Assembly (NCBI GenBank): GCA_945893045.1
Contig: CAMDEA010000082.1
Coordinates: 1-36,553 of the forward strand
DNA length: 36,553 bases
From: Planctomyces sp. SH-PL62
Lineage (GTDB): Bacteria > Planctomycetota > Planctomycetia > Planctomycetales > Planctomycetaceae
Direction: 5' to 3'
How positions within the stretch are numbered: position 1 is the first letter of the stretch; each line of letters starts with the position of its first letter. Positions 24,288 to 32,556 of this stretch are shown here, one piece after another. Both the position numbers and the translations under genes were made by a program. Below the pieces are notes generated by a model. It did not search any database. It saw nothing but the letters and a program-made list of their open reading frames with translations, and was not told where the DNA came from.

Positions 24288-24857
24288 TCAATCCCGGACA
24301 CGTTCGATGTACTCGCCAGTGACGGCGTCGATGCGGACTTTTTCGCCGGCGGCGACGAAAGCGGGGACTTGGATTTCGGCTCCGGTTTCGACGGTCGCGG
24401 CCTTGGTCACGTTGGAGGACGTGTTGCCGCGGACGGCGGGCTCGGTGTAGGTGATTTCGAGCGTGACGTGCTGCGGCGGCGTGAAGTCGATCAGGCGGTC
24501 GTTCCAATACAGCAGTTGGCAGAGGCTGCCTTCTTTGATGAATCGCAGCGACTCGGCACAGGTTTCCAACGGCAACGAGTGTTGCTCGAAGGTTTCGTTA
24601 TCCATGAAGACGTAGCCGTTGGCATCGCGGTACGAATAGACGCCGTCGCACTTGCGCACGTCGGCTCCTTCGAGACCGTCACCGCTCTTGTAGGTCTTGT
24701 CGAGGTACGTCCCCTTGAGCAAGTTTCTGAGCCGCGTGCGGTAGAGGGCTTGGCCTTTGCCCGGCTTGACGAATTCGAGGCCGACCATGTCGCAGGGCTC
24801 GCCATCGACGAGGACTTTGATTCCCTTCTTGAAGTCACTGGTACTGATGTTGGCCAT
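24288..24857 (-). CDS. efp: translation elongation factor P
   Basis: A 189-residue factor that relieves ribosome stalling at polyproline stretches. All three beta-barrel domains appear present: the N-terminal KOW-like domain, the OB domain with NGYVFMDNETFEQ, and the C-terminal domain with GAEIQVPAFVAAGEKVRIDAVTG split by a variable linker. The site of post-translational modification is a lysine, K34 in KPGKGQ, the position that is beta-lysylated in enterobacteria. The start is ATG 24857 (MANISTSDFKKG). The divergent neighbour is EpmB, which makes beta-lysine for this lysine. EpmA, the ligase, is not in the window. Confidence 0.96.
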   Translation of the reverse strand: MANISTSDFKKGIKVLVDGEPCDMVGLEFVKPGKGQALYRTRLRNLLKGTYLDKTYKSGDGLEGADVRKCDGVYSYRDANGYVFMDNETFEQHSLPLETCAESLRFIKEGSLCQLLYWNDRLIDFTPPQHVTLEITYTEPAVRGNTSSNVTKAATVETGAEIQVPAFVAAGEKVRIDAVTGEYIERVRD

Positions 24858-24894
24858 TGGTCTTTCTCGGAGAAGCGGATAGTGTTTGTGCGGC

Positions 24895-24966
24895 CGTAGG
24901 ATGGGCACTCTTGCCCGTCCTTTGACGTGTCATGCGTGAGGGACGGGCAAGAGTGCCCATCTTACG
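24895..24966. repeat. inverted repeat in the efp-epmB divergent region
   Basis: Arms at 24895-24920 and 24941-24966 match as reverse complements at 25 of 26 positions (cgtaggatgggcactcttgc ...), with a 20-base spacer. It lies between the divergent efp and epmB starts, so it may affect either promoter or leader. Confidence 0.9.
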
Positions 24967-25018
24967 AAGCCCCGCAAAGGGGCGGGTTTATAGCGGGGTC
25001 GCGAGGTTGGTGTCGAGC

Positions 25019-26065
25019 ATGGTTTCGGGAAATGTCAGCCTCGCGGAACGGCTCTTGATCGAGCCTTCAGACGTTGCCTCGCCGGCTGTGCGTGATGACT
25101 GGCGACGCTCGTTGGCTGATGCGATTCGCGACCCTGACGAATTGCGTGCGAGGTTGGGATTAACGGCTACCGGTTGTCGGCTCTCGGCGGTCGGCCGGAA
25201 GTTTCCGCTGTTGGTGCCGGAGAGTTTTTTACTCCGCATGCAGCCGGGCGACATCAACGATCCGCTCTTGCGACAAGTGCTGCCGCTCGCGGATGAGGAT
25301 GTCGTCGTTTCTGGCTTCACGCTCGATGCACTCGACGAAGCCACGTATCGCAAAGCTCCCGGCTTGTTGCACAAGTACGCCGGCCGAGCCTTGCTGGTGC
25401 TGACCGGAGCTTGTGCCGTGCATTGCCGCTACTGCTTTCGACGGCATTATCCGTATTCACAAGAACCGAAGCGGCTCGACGATTGGGAGCCGGCGTTTGC
25501 GGCACTCGAACAGGATGAGTCAATCCACGAGGTGCTGCTCAGCGGCGGCGATCCGTTGATGCTGACCGACGAACGCTTGGCTGTCGTCGTGCATCGACTC
25601 GAACAAATCAAACATCTGCGTCGGCTGAGATGGCATACTCGGCTACCGATCGTGCTGCCAAATCGAATTACCTGGGAATGGCTCGACCTGCTGACGTCGT
25701 CGCGGCTGACACCGATCGTTGTCGTCCATGCGAATCATCCCCGTGAATTGGTCGGTGACTGCGCGGCGGCTTTGCGACGACTGACACAAGCGGGCGTGCT
25801 GACGCTCAATCAAGCGGTGCTGCTGCGCGGGATCAACGACTCCGCCGATGTGCTCGTGGAGCTAAGCGAGCGGCTGATTGAGTTGGGCATCCGGCCGTAT
25901 TATTTGCATCAACTCGACCGTGTCGCCGGCACGGCTCACTTCGAGGTTTCTACCGAAGTCGGACGCCAATTGATGGTCGAGTTGCGGCAACGACTGCCGG
26001 GTTATGCGGTTCCTCAATTTGTCCAGGAAGTGCCGGGAGCGGCCTTCAAAGTTCCGCTGGCCTGA
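25019..26065 (+). CDS. epmB: EF-P (R)-beta-lysine-forming aminomutase EpmB
   Basis: A 348-residue radical-SAM enzyme of the lysine 2,3-aminomutase family, short form without the N-terminal and zinc-binding extensions of catabolic KamA. It converts (S)-alpha-lysine to (R)-beta-lysine for attachment to EF-P. The iron-sulfur motif CAVHCRYC is at C132, C136 and C139; FRRHYPY follows as in EpmB, then LLSGGDPLML and the PLP-binding lysine region near the C-terminus (LLHKYAGRALLVLTG precedes the cluster). The divergent efp supports EpmB over KamA. The start is ATG 25019, or GTG 25010; the ribosome-binding site is weak. The frame upstream crosses an inverted repeat. Confidence 0.88.
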   Translation: MVSGNVSLAERLLIEPSDVASPAVRDDWRRSLADAIRDPDELRARLGLTATGCRLSAVGRKFPLLVPESFLLRMQPGDINDPLLRQVLPLADEDVVVSGFTLDALDEATYRKAPGLLHKYAGRALLVLTGACAVHCRYCFRRHYPYSQEPKRLDDWEPAFAALEQDESIHEVLLSGGDPLMLTDERLAVVVHRLEQIKHLRRLRWHTRLPIVLPNRITWEWLDLLTSSRLTPIVVVHANHPRELVGDCAAALRRLTQAGVLTLNQAVLLRGINDSADVLVELSERLIELGIRPYYLHQLDRVAGTAHFEVSTEVGRQLMVELRQRLPGYAVPQFVQEVPGAAFKVPLA

Positions 26066-26098
26066 TTCATGACTCGCTCGGCCCACGATGAGGCATCC

Positions 26099-26172
26099 AG
26101 GCGAGCGGGGCGGCGTCAGCCCCCCGGTGTATTCGCCGCAACACCGGGGGGCTGACGCCGCCCCGCTCGCCT
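26099..26172. repeat. inverted repeat, 32-bp perfect arms
   Basis: Arms at 26099-26130 and 26141-26172 are exact reverse complements (aggcgagcggggcggcgtca ...) around a ten-base loop. It lies between epmB and hemB. The same family (cggcgtcagccccc core) recurs at the right window edge, 36481-36553. Confidence 0.95.
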
Positions 26173-26228
26173 GTCCGCTGACGAACAGCCGCGATATCTT
26201 GGCAAACGACGAAGTTTTCCTCATCGAG

Positions 26229-27245
26229 ATGTCTGCCATGATTCCCGCCCCCTTCTCTGTTGGTTTCCCATCGTTACGCCTGCGACGCCTGCGAGCCAAT
26301 CCGCGTCTGCGCGATTTGGTCCGCGAGACGGAACTCAATCCGCGTGACTTCATCCTGCCGTTGTTCGTGCGGCACGGACAGAGCCAGCGTGTGCCAATCA
26401 AGTCGATGCCCGGCCACGATCAAATGACGGTCGATCATCTGCCGCGCGAAATCGACGAGATCGCTTCGCTGGGAATCCCGGCGGTGATCCTGTTCGGTAT
26501 CCCGGAGCACAAGGACGCGGTCGGCAGTGATGCCTACGATCCCAACGGAGTCATTCAACAAGCGGTGCGAGCGATCAAGGGGACTCGGTCAGACGTGCTG
26601 GTCATCACCGACGTCTGCTTCTGCGAGTTCACCGATCACGGCCACTGCGGCATCGTCAACCAGAAGCACGGGCACACCGACGTCGATAACGATGCGACGC
26701 TCGAAATCCTCGTCAAAGAGGCGGTCGCTCAATGCCAAGCGGGAGCCGACCTGATCGCTCCCAGCGGGATGATGGATGGCATGATCGCCGCGCTGCGAAC
26801 CGGACTCGATGCCGCAAACTTCGAGAACATTCCGATCATGAGCTATGCCGCGAAATATGCCTCGGCGTTTTATGGACCGTTCCGCGATGCGGCCGAAAGC
26901 GCCCCGCAGTTCGGCGATCGCCGCAGCTATCAGATGGACCCAGCCAATGCGGGGGAAGCTCTGCGTGAGGTCGCGCTCGATGTCGCCGAGGGGGCCGACA
27001 TCCTGATGGTCAAACCAGCGCTCAGTTATCTCGACGTGATTCGCCGAGTGAAGCAGGCGCACCCGGAGATCCCGCTGGCGGCCTACAACGTCAGTGGCGA
27101 ATTCTCGATGGTCAAAGCGGCCGCTGCCAACGGCTGGATCGACGAGCAACGCACCGCGCTGGAAATTCTCACGTCGATTAAGCGAGCCGGTGCGGACATG
27201 ATCCTGACGTACTTTGCGAAAGAGGCGGCTCGCTGGCTGGCCTGA
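26229..27245 (+). CDS. hemB: porphobilinogen synthase (delta-aminolevulinate dehydratase)
   Basis: A 338-residue enzyme that condenses two 5-aminolevulinate molecules to porphobilinogen in haem synthesis. Both active-site lysines are present: K209 in SYAAKYASAFYGPF and the Schiff-base K262 in ILMVKPALSYLD. A cysteine-rich zinc-type site, DVCFCEFTDHGHCG, is present. The N-terminal RLRRLRANPRLRDLV and the FVRHG segment are typical. ATG 26229 or 26238 could be the start; neither has a clear Shine-Dalgarno sequence, and the frame further upstream crosses the inverted repeat. It lies downstream of epmB in the same direction. It is convergent with the response regulator gene. Confidence 0.95.
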   Translation: MSAMIPAPFSVGFPSLRLRRLRANPRLRDLVRETELNPRDFILPLFVRHGQSQRVPIKSMPGHDQMTVDHLPREIDEIASLGIPAVILFGIPEHKDAVGSDAYDPNGVIQQAVRAIKGTRSDVLVITDVCFCEFTDHGHCGIVNQKHGHTDVDNDATLEILVKEAVAQCQAGADLIAPSGMMDGMIAALRTGLDAANFENIPIMSYAAKYASAFYGPFRDAAESAPQFGDRRSYQMDPANAGEALREVALDVAEGADILMVKPALSYLDVIRRVKQAHPEIPLAAYNVSGEFSMVKAAAANGWIDEQRTALEILTSIKRAGADMILTYFAKEAARWLA

Positions 27246-27279
27246 GCGTCCGTGATCGCTCGCCTGTTTCTTTCGCGGC

Positions 27280-27699
27280 CTAGTTTTCAGAGAACCGCAG
27301 CACGGGGCGCAGATACCGAAAGAGTTGGCTGTAATCCGCATCGGCCTCGGACTTCAACAGATATCCCGCCACGTATTTCGAGCTGGTGACCAGTCGGTCG
27401 TAGTCGCTGTTGGACGTCGTCAGCACGAACACCACGCTGTCTTTCAACTTGGCATCGCGGCGCAGTTCATCCAGAAACTCGATGCCGTTCATGCGGGGCA
27501 GGTTCAAGTCGAGCAGAATCACGCACGGCTGCCCAATCGTCGATTGATCCTCGCCGTGCAGCATCCGCAATGCGGCGACGCCATCGGAAGCGACGTGCAG
27601 CGGGTTGGCGATATTCCGCCAGGCGAATAACCGCCGAATCGCTTCGACATCCACTTCATCATCTTCGATGAGCAGGATCGAGGGCATCGTGTCAGACAT
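27280..27699 (-). CDS. single-domain response regulator (Rcp1-like)
   Basis: A 139-residue receiver-only protein. The acidic pocket is DD at 13-14, the phosphorylated aspartate D64 in ILLDLNLPRMNG, the conserved threonine in FVLTTSNS, and the lysine in GYLLKSEAD. There is no output domain, so it likely passes the signal by protein contact, as in Rcp1-type partners of multi-PAS kinases. ATG 27699 has AAGGAG eight bases upstream. Its start overlaps the end of the kinase gene by eight bases, so the two are a translationally linked pair. Confidence 0.92.
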   Translation of the reverse strand: MSDTMPSILLIEDDEVDVEAIRRLFAWRNIANPLHVASDGVAALRMLHGEDQSTIGQPCVILLDLNLPRMNGIEFLDELRRDAKLKDSVVFVLTTSNSDYDRLVTSSKYVAGYLLKSEADADYSQLFRYLRPVLRFSEN

Positions 27700-30115
27700 G
27701 ACTGTCTCTCCTTTCTCGCACCGGCGAAACCGAATTCGGCCAGGTGAATCGAAACACGGTTCCACGGCCGCTGTGGGATTCGACCGCGACTTGGCCACCT
27801 TGCCGCTCGACGACTTTCTTGACGACGGCCAATCCGATGCCGCTGCCTTCGACTTCGTCACGCGGTTTGAGTGTCTGGAACATGCGAAAGATGCGTTCAT
27901 GATACTCCGCCGGAATTCCGGGTCCATCGTCCCGGATAGTAAATTCGACCAAGCGGCCCTGCACTGACGCCGAGACCTCAATACGGCCGTCGGCTCGGTC
28001 GTGATGCTTGATGGCGTTGTCGATCAGGTTCCGAAAGACCAATTCCAATGGTGTTTTGTAAGTCGTGAGGCGCGGCATGTTATCAGCGACATGGACCACA
28101 AACCCCGCTGGCGGCGTCAGGATTTCCACGACAGACCGCACCAGCGGGCCCGTCTGAACGAGCATCACATCTCCCAACTGCTGGCCGGCGCGCGAGTATT
28201 GCAGCAGGTCGTCCAGCAACCGATCGAGCCGAGCGACCCGCTGCCGCAACTTTCGCAAATGCTCGCGTGAGGCTTCCGACATCGAGGCCGGCGCATCGTC
28301 GGCGATCCATTTCGACAAGTTGTCGATGCCGCGCAACGGTGTCTTGAGGTCATGCGAAGCTATGTAGGCGAAGTCGTCTAACTCTTGGTTGCTGCGTTCC
28401 AATTCCTGAGCTTGGCGACGCAACGCCTCTTCGGTGGTCTTCAGCTCGGTGATGTCCTGAACTTGCCCGAAGAATTGGAACGGCCGGCCTTCGGCATCGG
28501 TGATCATGGTGACGTTCAACAAGGCCCAGATGAGGCTGCCGTCTGAGCGGACGTAGCGCTTTTCCGTCTGATAGGTCTGTCGGCCACCGTCGAGAAACCG
28601 TCGCATGGCTTCTTCGTCCTCCGGCAAATCATCGGCATAGGTGATGTCCCGAATGTGCTTGCCCACCATTTGCTCGGCCGTGTACCCGATCATCCGGCTG
28701 TAGGACGTGTTGACGCGCACGAAGCAGCCGCGCAGATCGACCAAATCCATGCCGATTGGCGAGTCATCAAAGGCCGCTTGAAAATGCCGCTCACTTTCGC
28801 GCAGCGCCGCTTCGGCCTGCTTGATCCCGGTGATGTCCAGGTTCGATCCTGCAATGCGCAGGGAACGCCCCGCCGAGTCGCGCACCGCCAACGCGCGCGA
28901 CAAGACCCAGCGATAGGTGCCGTCCCGATGACGTAAGCGATGTTCCAATTCGTATTGTCCGATCTTGCCGGCCATGTAGTCGCGAAACGTCGCCAACGCG
29001 CGGCTGTGATCTTCGGGGTGGATGCGGCTCTCCCAGGCATCAAAGCGGTTAATCACCTCGTGATCTTCGAAGCCCAACATGCTCTTCCAACGCGGCGAGA
29101 GATACACCTCGTTGGTCAGCAGATTCCAATCCCAGATGCCGGCATCGGTCCCGCGGATGACCAGTTCCAGTTGCTCCGTCGCGCGAACTCGTTCCGCCAT
29201 CGCGGCGGCAATAATCAAGGTCATCAGCGCGGCCACAATCAAGAAGTGCTGAGCCGCGAGCACCTGCGCGGTCGCGGACTCGACAAGCAACACGAACGGT
29301 CCGCGTCCGTGGGCCGTGTACCACACCGCCACCAAGGACATCGCGAGAGTGGCCGCGGACGCTCCCCACGATCCAAACCTCAGCGCCGCCCAAACCAGAA
29401 TTGGAAACAGCATGAACCCGCGGATGAACAGCGGAGCGGGAACGTCGCCCGTCCGGTCGAAGATCAACACCGCCAGCCCCAGCAGGAGCGTCATGAGGCA
29501 GGCCGCCTCCGCCCTGCGAGCACGGCTCAGCAGTCGAATCGTGAGTGCTCCCGATGCGCTCCAAGCCAAGACGAATGGAGTCACGAGCAGCAGACCGAGA
29601 AAGTCCGCCACCAACCACACGCGCCACACCGGCCAGAACGACGTACCAGAACTCAGCGCGACCAACGTCGAACCCAGCACCGCACCGCAGAAGCACGCCG
29701 GGAACGCCGACACCGCCACCAAACCAAAGACTTCTCTCAGGCGACTGAGCGTGATCGGCGAGCCGACGTAGCGCACCAACGCCCACGCCGCCAGCCACGA
29801 CTCCAATCCGTTGACCGCCGCGAAACCCAAGCTGACGCCGAGCGAATTGCCAGCCCAGAGATTGGCGATCAGGTTCGCACCACAACCGCTCGCGAGCAAA
29901 CACCGCCAGTCCCGCCGCTCGCGCAAGACCATCGCCCCGACGAGCAATCCATTCGGCAACCAGAAGCCCGCGATCTGTTCCGGCTGAACCACGAACAGCA
30001 GACTGAACCGAGCCAGCACCAAATACCCCAACGCCGTCAGCGCCGCACACGTCGTCGGTTTCCACGGACACGGCGGGAAATACTCGTTACGAGGTTCTCC
30101 GCTGCGCGTCTCCAT
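27692..30115 (-). CDS. MASE1-PAS-PAS hybrid sensor histidine kinase
   Basis: An 807-residue membrane sensor kinase. Residues about 20-310 form roughly eight hydrophobic helices with the MASE1 sensory pattern (GFWLPNGLLVGAMVL). Two PAS/PAC modules follow, at about 320-440 (GIWDWNLLTNEVYLSPRWK) and 450-565 (SPIGMDLVDLRGCFVRVN). The HisKA domain has the phosphorylated histidine at about H588 in ASHDLKTPLRG. The ATPase domain shows the N box (NLIDNAIKHH), RDDGPGIP and GSGIGLAVVKK. It has no attached receiver domain; the partner is the overlapping response regulator. AAGG lies nine bases before ATG 30115. Signal unknown. Confidence 0.92.
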   Translation of the reverse strand: METRSGEPRNEYFPPCPWKPTTCAALTALGYLVLARFSLLFVVQPEQIAGFWLPNGLLVGAMVLRERRDWRCLLASGCGANLIANLWAGNSLGVSLGFAAVNGLESWLAAWALVRYVGSPITLSRLREVFGLVAVSAFPACFCGAVLGSTLVALSSGTSFWPVWRVWLVADFLGLLLVTPFVLAWSASGALTIRLLSRARRAEAACLMTLLLGLAVLIFDRTGDVPAPLFIRGFMLFPILVWAALRFGSWGASAATLAMSLVAVWYTAHGRGPFVLLVESATAQVLAAQHFLIVAALMTLIIAAAMAERVRATEQLELVIRGTDAGIWDWNLLTNEVYLSPRWKSMLGFEDHEVINRFDAWESRIHPEDHSRALATFRDYMAGKIGQYELEHRLRHRDGTYRWVLSRALAVRDSAGRSLRIAGSNLDITGIKQAEAALRESERHFQAAFDDSPIGMDLVDLRGCFVRVNTSYSRMIGYTAEQMVGKHIRDITYADDLPEDEEAMRRFLDGGRQTYQTEKRYVRSDGSLIWALLNVTMITDAEGRPFQFFGQVQDITELKTTEEALRRQAQELERSNQELDDFAYIASHDLKTPLRGIDNLSKWIADDAPASMSEASREHLRKLRQRVARLDRLLDDLLQYSRAGQQLGDVMLVQTGPLVRSVVEILTPPAGFVVHVADNMPRLTTYKTPLELVFRNLIDNAIKHHDRADGRIEVSASVQGRLVEFTIRDDGPGIPAEYHERIFRMFQTLKPRDEVEGSGIGLAVVKKVVERQGGQVAVESHSGRGTVFRFTWPNSVSPVRERRDSHV

Positions 30116-30143
30116 GAGGGCCCACCTTCCGGCCGGACGAGTT

Positions 30144-30256
30144 CGTGGGGCAGGTTTTCAACCTGCCCGTCCCATTCGTTCGCTATCGTTTCGAGCAATT
30201 GAAAAGGCCAACGATCCTGAGCCTCGAAGTCTGGCAGGTTGAAAACCTGCCCCACG
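30144..30256. repeat. inverted repeat, 24-bp perfect arms (GQVFNLP family)
   Basis: Arms at 30144-30167 and 30233-30256 are exact reverse complements (cgtggggcaggttttcaacc ...) with a 65-base spacer. It lies between the DUF1552 gene and the kinase gene. Each arm translates as GQVFNLP in one direction and QVENLP in the other. Confidence 0.95.
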
Positions 30257-30262
30257 GAATGC

Positions 30263-31678
30263 TCAACCTTCCAAGCCGTTCATGCGGCCGTTGCTGTCGC
30301 CAAACGATTCGGCTTTCGCGTCCATGCGATCGAAACAAGACAGAAACAAATTGTTGAGCGGTGTTTCCTTCTCGATCTTGATGAACCGCCCCGGCTTCAC
30401 CGAGCCGCCGCCTCGGCCGGCGAGGATGATCGGCAGGTTGTGGTGCGAGTGCGCATTACCGTCGCCGAGTCCGCTGCCGAAGAATACGAGACTATGGTCG
30501 AGCAACGTTCCTTCGCCCTCCTTGACCGACTTGAGTTGCTGCAGGAAGTAGGCGAACTGCTCCATCTGATACTTGTCGATTTTCTTGAGCTTCTCGACTT
30601 TGTCCGCCTCGTTGCGGTGATGTGACAGCTCGTGATGCCCTTCGTTGACGCCGACCGACGGATAGGTCTTGTTGCTACCTTCATTCGCGACCATGCAGGT
30701 GATGACCCGCGTGGTGTCGGTACGAAACGCGAGCATCATCAAGTCGTACATCAATCGCAAATGCTCGCGGCCGTCCTTGGGGATGCCCTTGGGAATCTCG
30801 TAATCCGGCCGCGAGTTCTTCGCCTGCACTTCCGCTTGCTCGATGCGCGTTTCAATTTCGCGCACGCTGGTGAAGTATTCGTCGATCTTCTGCCGATCCG
30901 TCTGACCGAGCTTGACTTTCAACTTCGCCGCATCACCGGCGACGACATCCAGCACGCTCTTGCGATACGCCGCTCGCTTCGCGCGGACTTGCGGATCATT
31001 CTCTTCGCCACCGAACAGCCGCTCGAAGACCAGACGCGGATTGATTTCCTTAGCCATCGGCGTCGATTCAGACTTCCACGAGATCGTGTTCGAGTACGCG
31101 CAGCTATACCCCGAATCGCAATTGCCCGATGTGCGTCCCGGCTCGATGCCGACTTCCAGCGACGGCATCCGCGTCAGTTGCCCGATCTTCGACGCGATCC
31201 ACTGATCGGCCGACATCCCGACCTTGATGTTCGCCCCCGCCGTCTTCACGGGATGCGCCCCCGTCAGCAAGCTGGCCGCCGACCGAGCATGATCGCCCGG
31301 CCCATCCCCCTTGGCCCGGCCGTTATCCTGAGCCAACCCGCTGATCACCAGCAGGTCACTCTTCAGCGGAGCCAACGCTTCGAGAGACTCAACCAACTCA
31401 ATGCCTTCACCCGGCGTCTTCGGAAACCAAGCCGACTGAATCACGCCATTCGGCTGAGACACAAACGCCATCCGAGTCGGAATGCTCTTGCCGGCCGCCG
31501 CTGCCTTCTCGGCCGGCGCTGACAACGCGTGAGTGGCCAACATCGAATCGAGCACCGGCAGGGCGATGGCCGCGCCCAATCCACGCAACAATGTTCGGCG
31601 AGACAGCAGGCTGAAATCCGCAAACGTCCGCAAAGTGGCGCGCTGCGCGGCAGTGATCGTGCGAATTGAATTGGGCAT
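30263..31678 (-). CDS. Tat-exported DUF1552 protein
   Basis: A 471-residue protein of the DUF1552 family, abundant in planctomycetes and related phyla. A twin-arginine signal is visible (SRRTLLRG at 26-33, then GLGAAIALPVLDSM). Family segments include FVSQPNGVIQSAWFP, LLVISGLAQDN, DHARSAASLLTGAHP, and LVFFGSGLGDGNAHSHHNLPIILAG near the end, a pattern resembling sulfatase/phosphatase-fold proteins. It usually sits beside a DUF1592-type cytochrome gene, which is not visible here. ATG 31678 has GGAG seven bases upstream. Biochemical function not established. Confidence 0.88.
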   Translation of the reverse strand: MPNSIRTITAAQRATLRTFADFSLLSRRTLLRGLGAAIALPVLDSMLATHALSAPAEKAAAAGKSIPTRMAFVSQPNGVIQSAWFPKTPGEGIELVESLEALAPLKSDLLVISGLAQDNGRAKGDGPGDHARSAASLLTGAHPVKTAGANIKVGMSADQWIASKIGQLTRMPSLEVGIEPGRTSGNCDSGYSCAYSNTISWKSESTPMAKEINPRLVFERLFGGEENDPQVRAKRAAYRKSVLDVVAGDAAKLKVKLGQTDRQKIDEYFTSVREIETRIEQAEVQAKNSRPDYEIPKGIPKDGREHLRLMYDLMMLAFRTDTTRVITCMVANEGSNKTYPSVGVNEGHHELSHHRNEADKVEKLKKIDKYQMEQFAYFLQQLKSVKEGEGTLLDHSLVFFGSGLGDGNAHSHHNLPIILAGRGGGSVKPGRFIKIEKETPLNNLFLSCFDRMDAKAESFGDSNGRMNGLEG

Positions 31679-32086
31679 GATGAAGCTCCGCGAGTCAGAG
31701 ACATTTGCAGCCTGACTTGGAGTGGCTGCTCGATCCATAAATCCGGCGAGGATCCTATCGACCGGCGTGCCTCAGGAGTATTCCGAATGTCCACGAACAA
31801 GTGCCGTACCAACGGCACCTGCCAGCAAATTCGTCGCGGAAAATGCTTCCAACGACCGGCGTTTGTCAGTTGTTCCGGTGATGCTGGGTGATGCCCCCTC
31901 GAACGACTTGATCGGAATCGCCGCCAAAATTCGTGTGGACTCCAACACTTGTTTTACGGTGCCAATTCATCCCAGCGGCGTCGGATCCGTCACGTCCAAG
32001 GGGTTCATCGAACGAGCACGCCGGATGAATGATGAACTCCGACGAAACTTCACATCGTGGGCACATCAAAACTCTGAAAGATTCCA
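31679..32086. other. 408-base region without a clear gene
   Basis: A small hairpin gtgccgt/acggcac lies near 31801-31818. A plus-strand open frame from ATG 31881 to a stop at 32088-32090 would encode 69 residues (MLGDAPSNDLIGIAAKI ... SWAHQNSERFQ). Its stop overlaps the start of the decayed DUF1559 copy as ATGA. It has no recognised family and a weak start, so it may be a remnant rather than a gene. Confidence 0.4.
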
Positions 32087-32272
32087 ATGACGATTCGACG
32101 TTCGGTTGGCCCTGAGCGTGTGGGATTCGCACTCATTGAGTTGCTAGTGGTGATTGCCATCATCGCGGTTCTGATCGCTCTGCTGTTGCCGGCCGTGCTA
32201 CAGACGCGAGAGGCGGCGCCGTATCCGCGTCTGGTGGCAATTGGCGATCGCCAGCCGGTCGGTGAGTTCGAA
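32087..32272 (+). pseudogene. internally deleted DUF1559 gene
   Basis: The first about 37 residues are the standard DUF1559 start (GFALIELLVVIAIIAVLIALL, prepilin-like). They join directly to PYPRLVAIGDRQPVGEF, which matches the extreme C-terminus (TYQRLAAIADRQIVGEF) of the intact copy at 34057-35070. About 270 residues between are missing. The stop codon expected after GEF is changed (taa in the intact copy, gaa here), so the frame runs on to 32488. It is almost certainly non-functional, although a short membrane peptide could still be made. Confidence 0.85.
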
Positions 32273-32386
32273 AGTGCTCTCCGGAATCCAAGACTTCGAG
32301 GATCCACGGAAAGTCTGTGGAATTCGCGTGCGGTTTGCGGTGTGGAATCAGCCTGCGTTGTAAGTCCCGGAGTCGATTCGGGAGCC

Positions 32387-32479
32387 GCGAGTCTTTTTCA
32401 GGTCGGAATTGTTGGCCCGATGCGTCCGAACCGCCGGATTATGCCCGTCGGCGGTTCGGCCGGCCTGAAAAAGACTGGC
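32387..32479. repeat. nested inverted repeat before the metalloprotease gene
   Basis: Outer arms at 32387-32406 and 32460-32479 match as reverse complements at 18 of 20 positions and share the agtctttttcagg core with the element at 18886-18973. Inner arms ccgaaccgcc at 32426-32435 and 32450-32459 are exact. It lies about 80 bases before the metalloprotease start. Confidence 0.85.
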
Positions 32480-32556
32480 GGTTCCTGACGACAACGGGAC
32501 TGAGAGTGGGCAAGTCAAAATCTGCGGGCCGCAGCTTTGACAGAAGGAGAATGACG

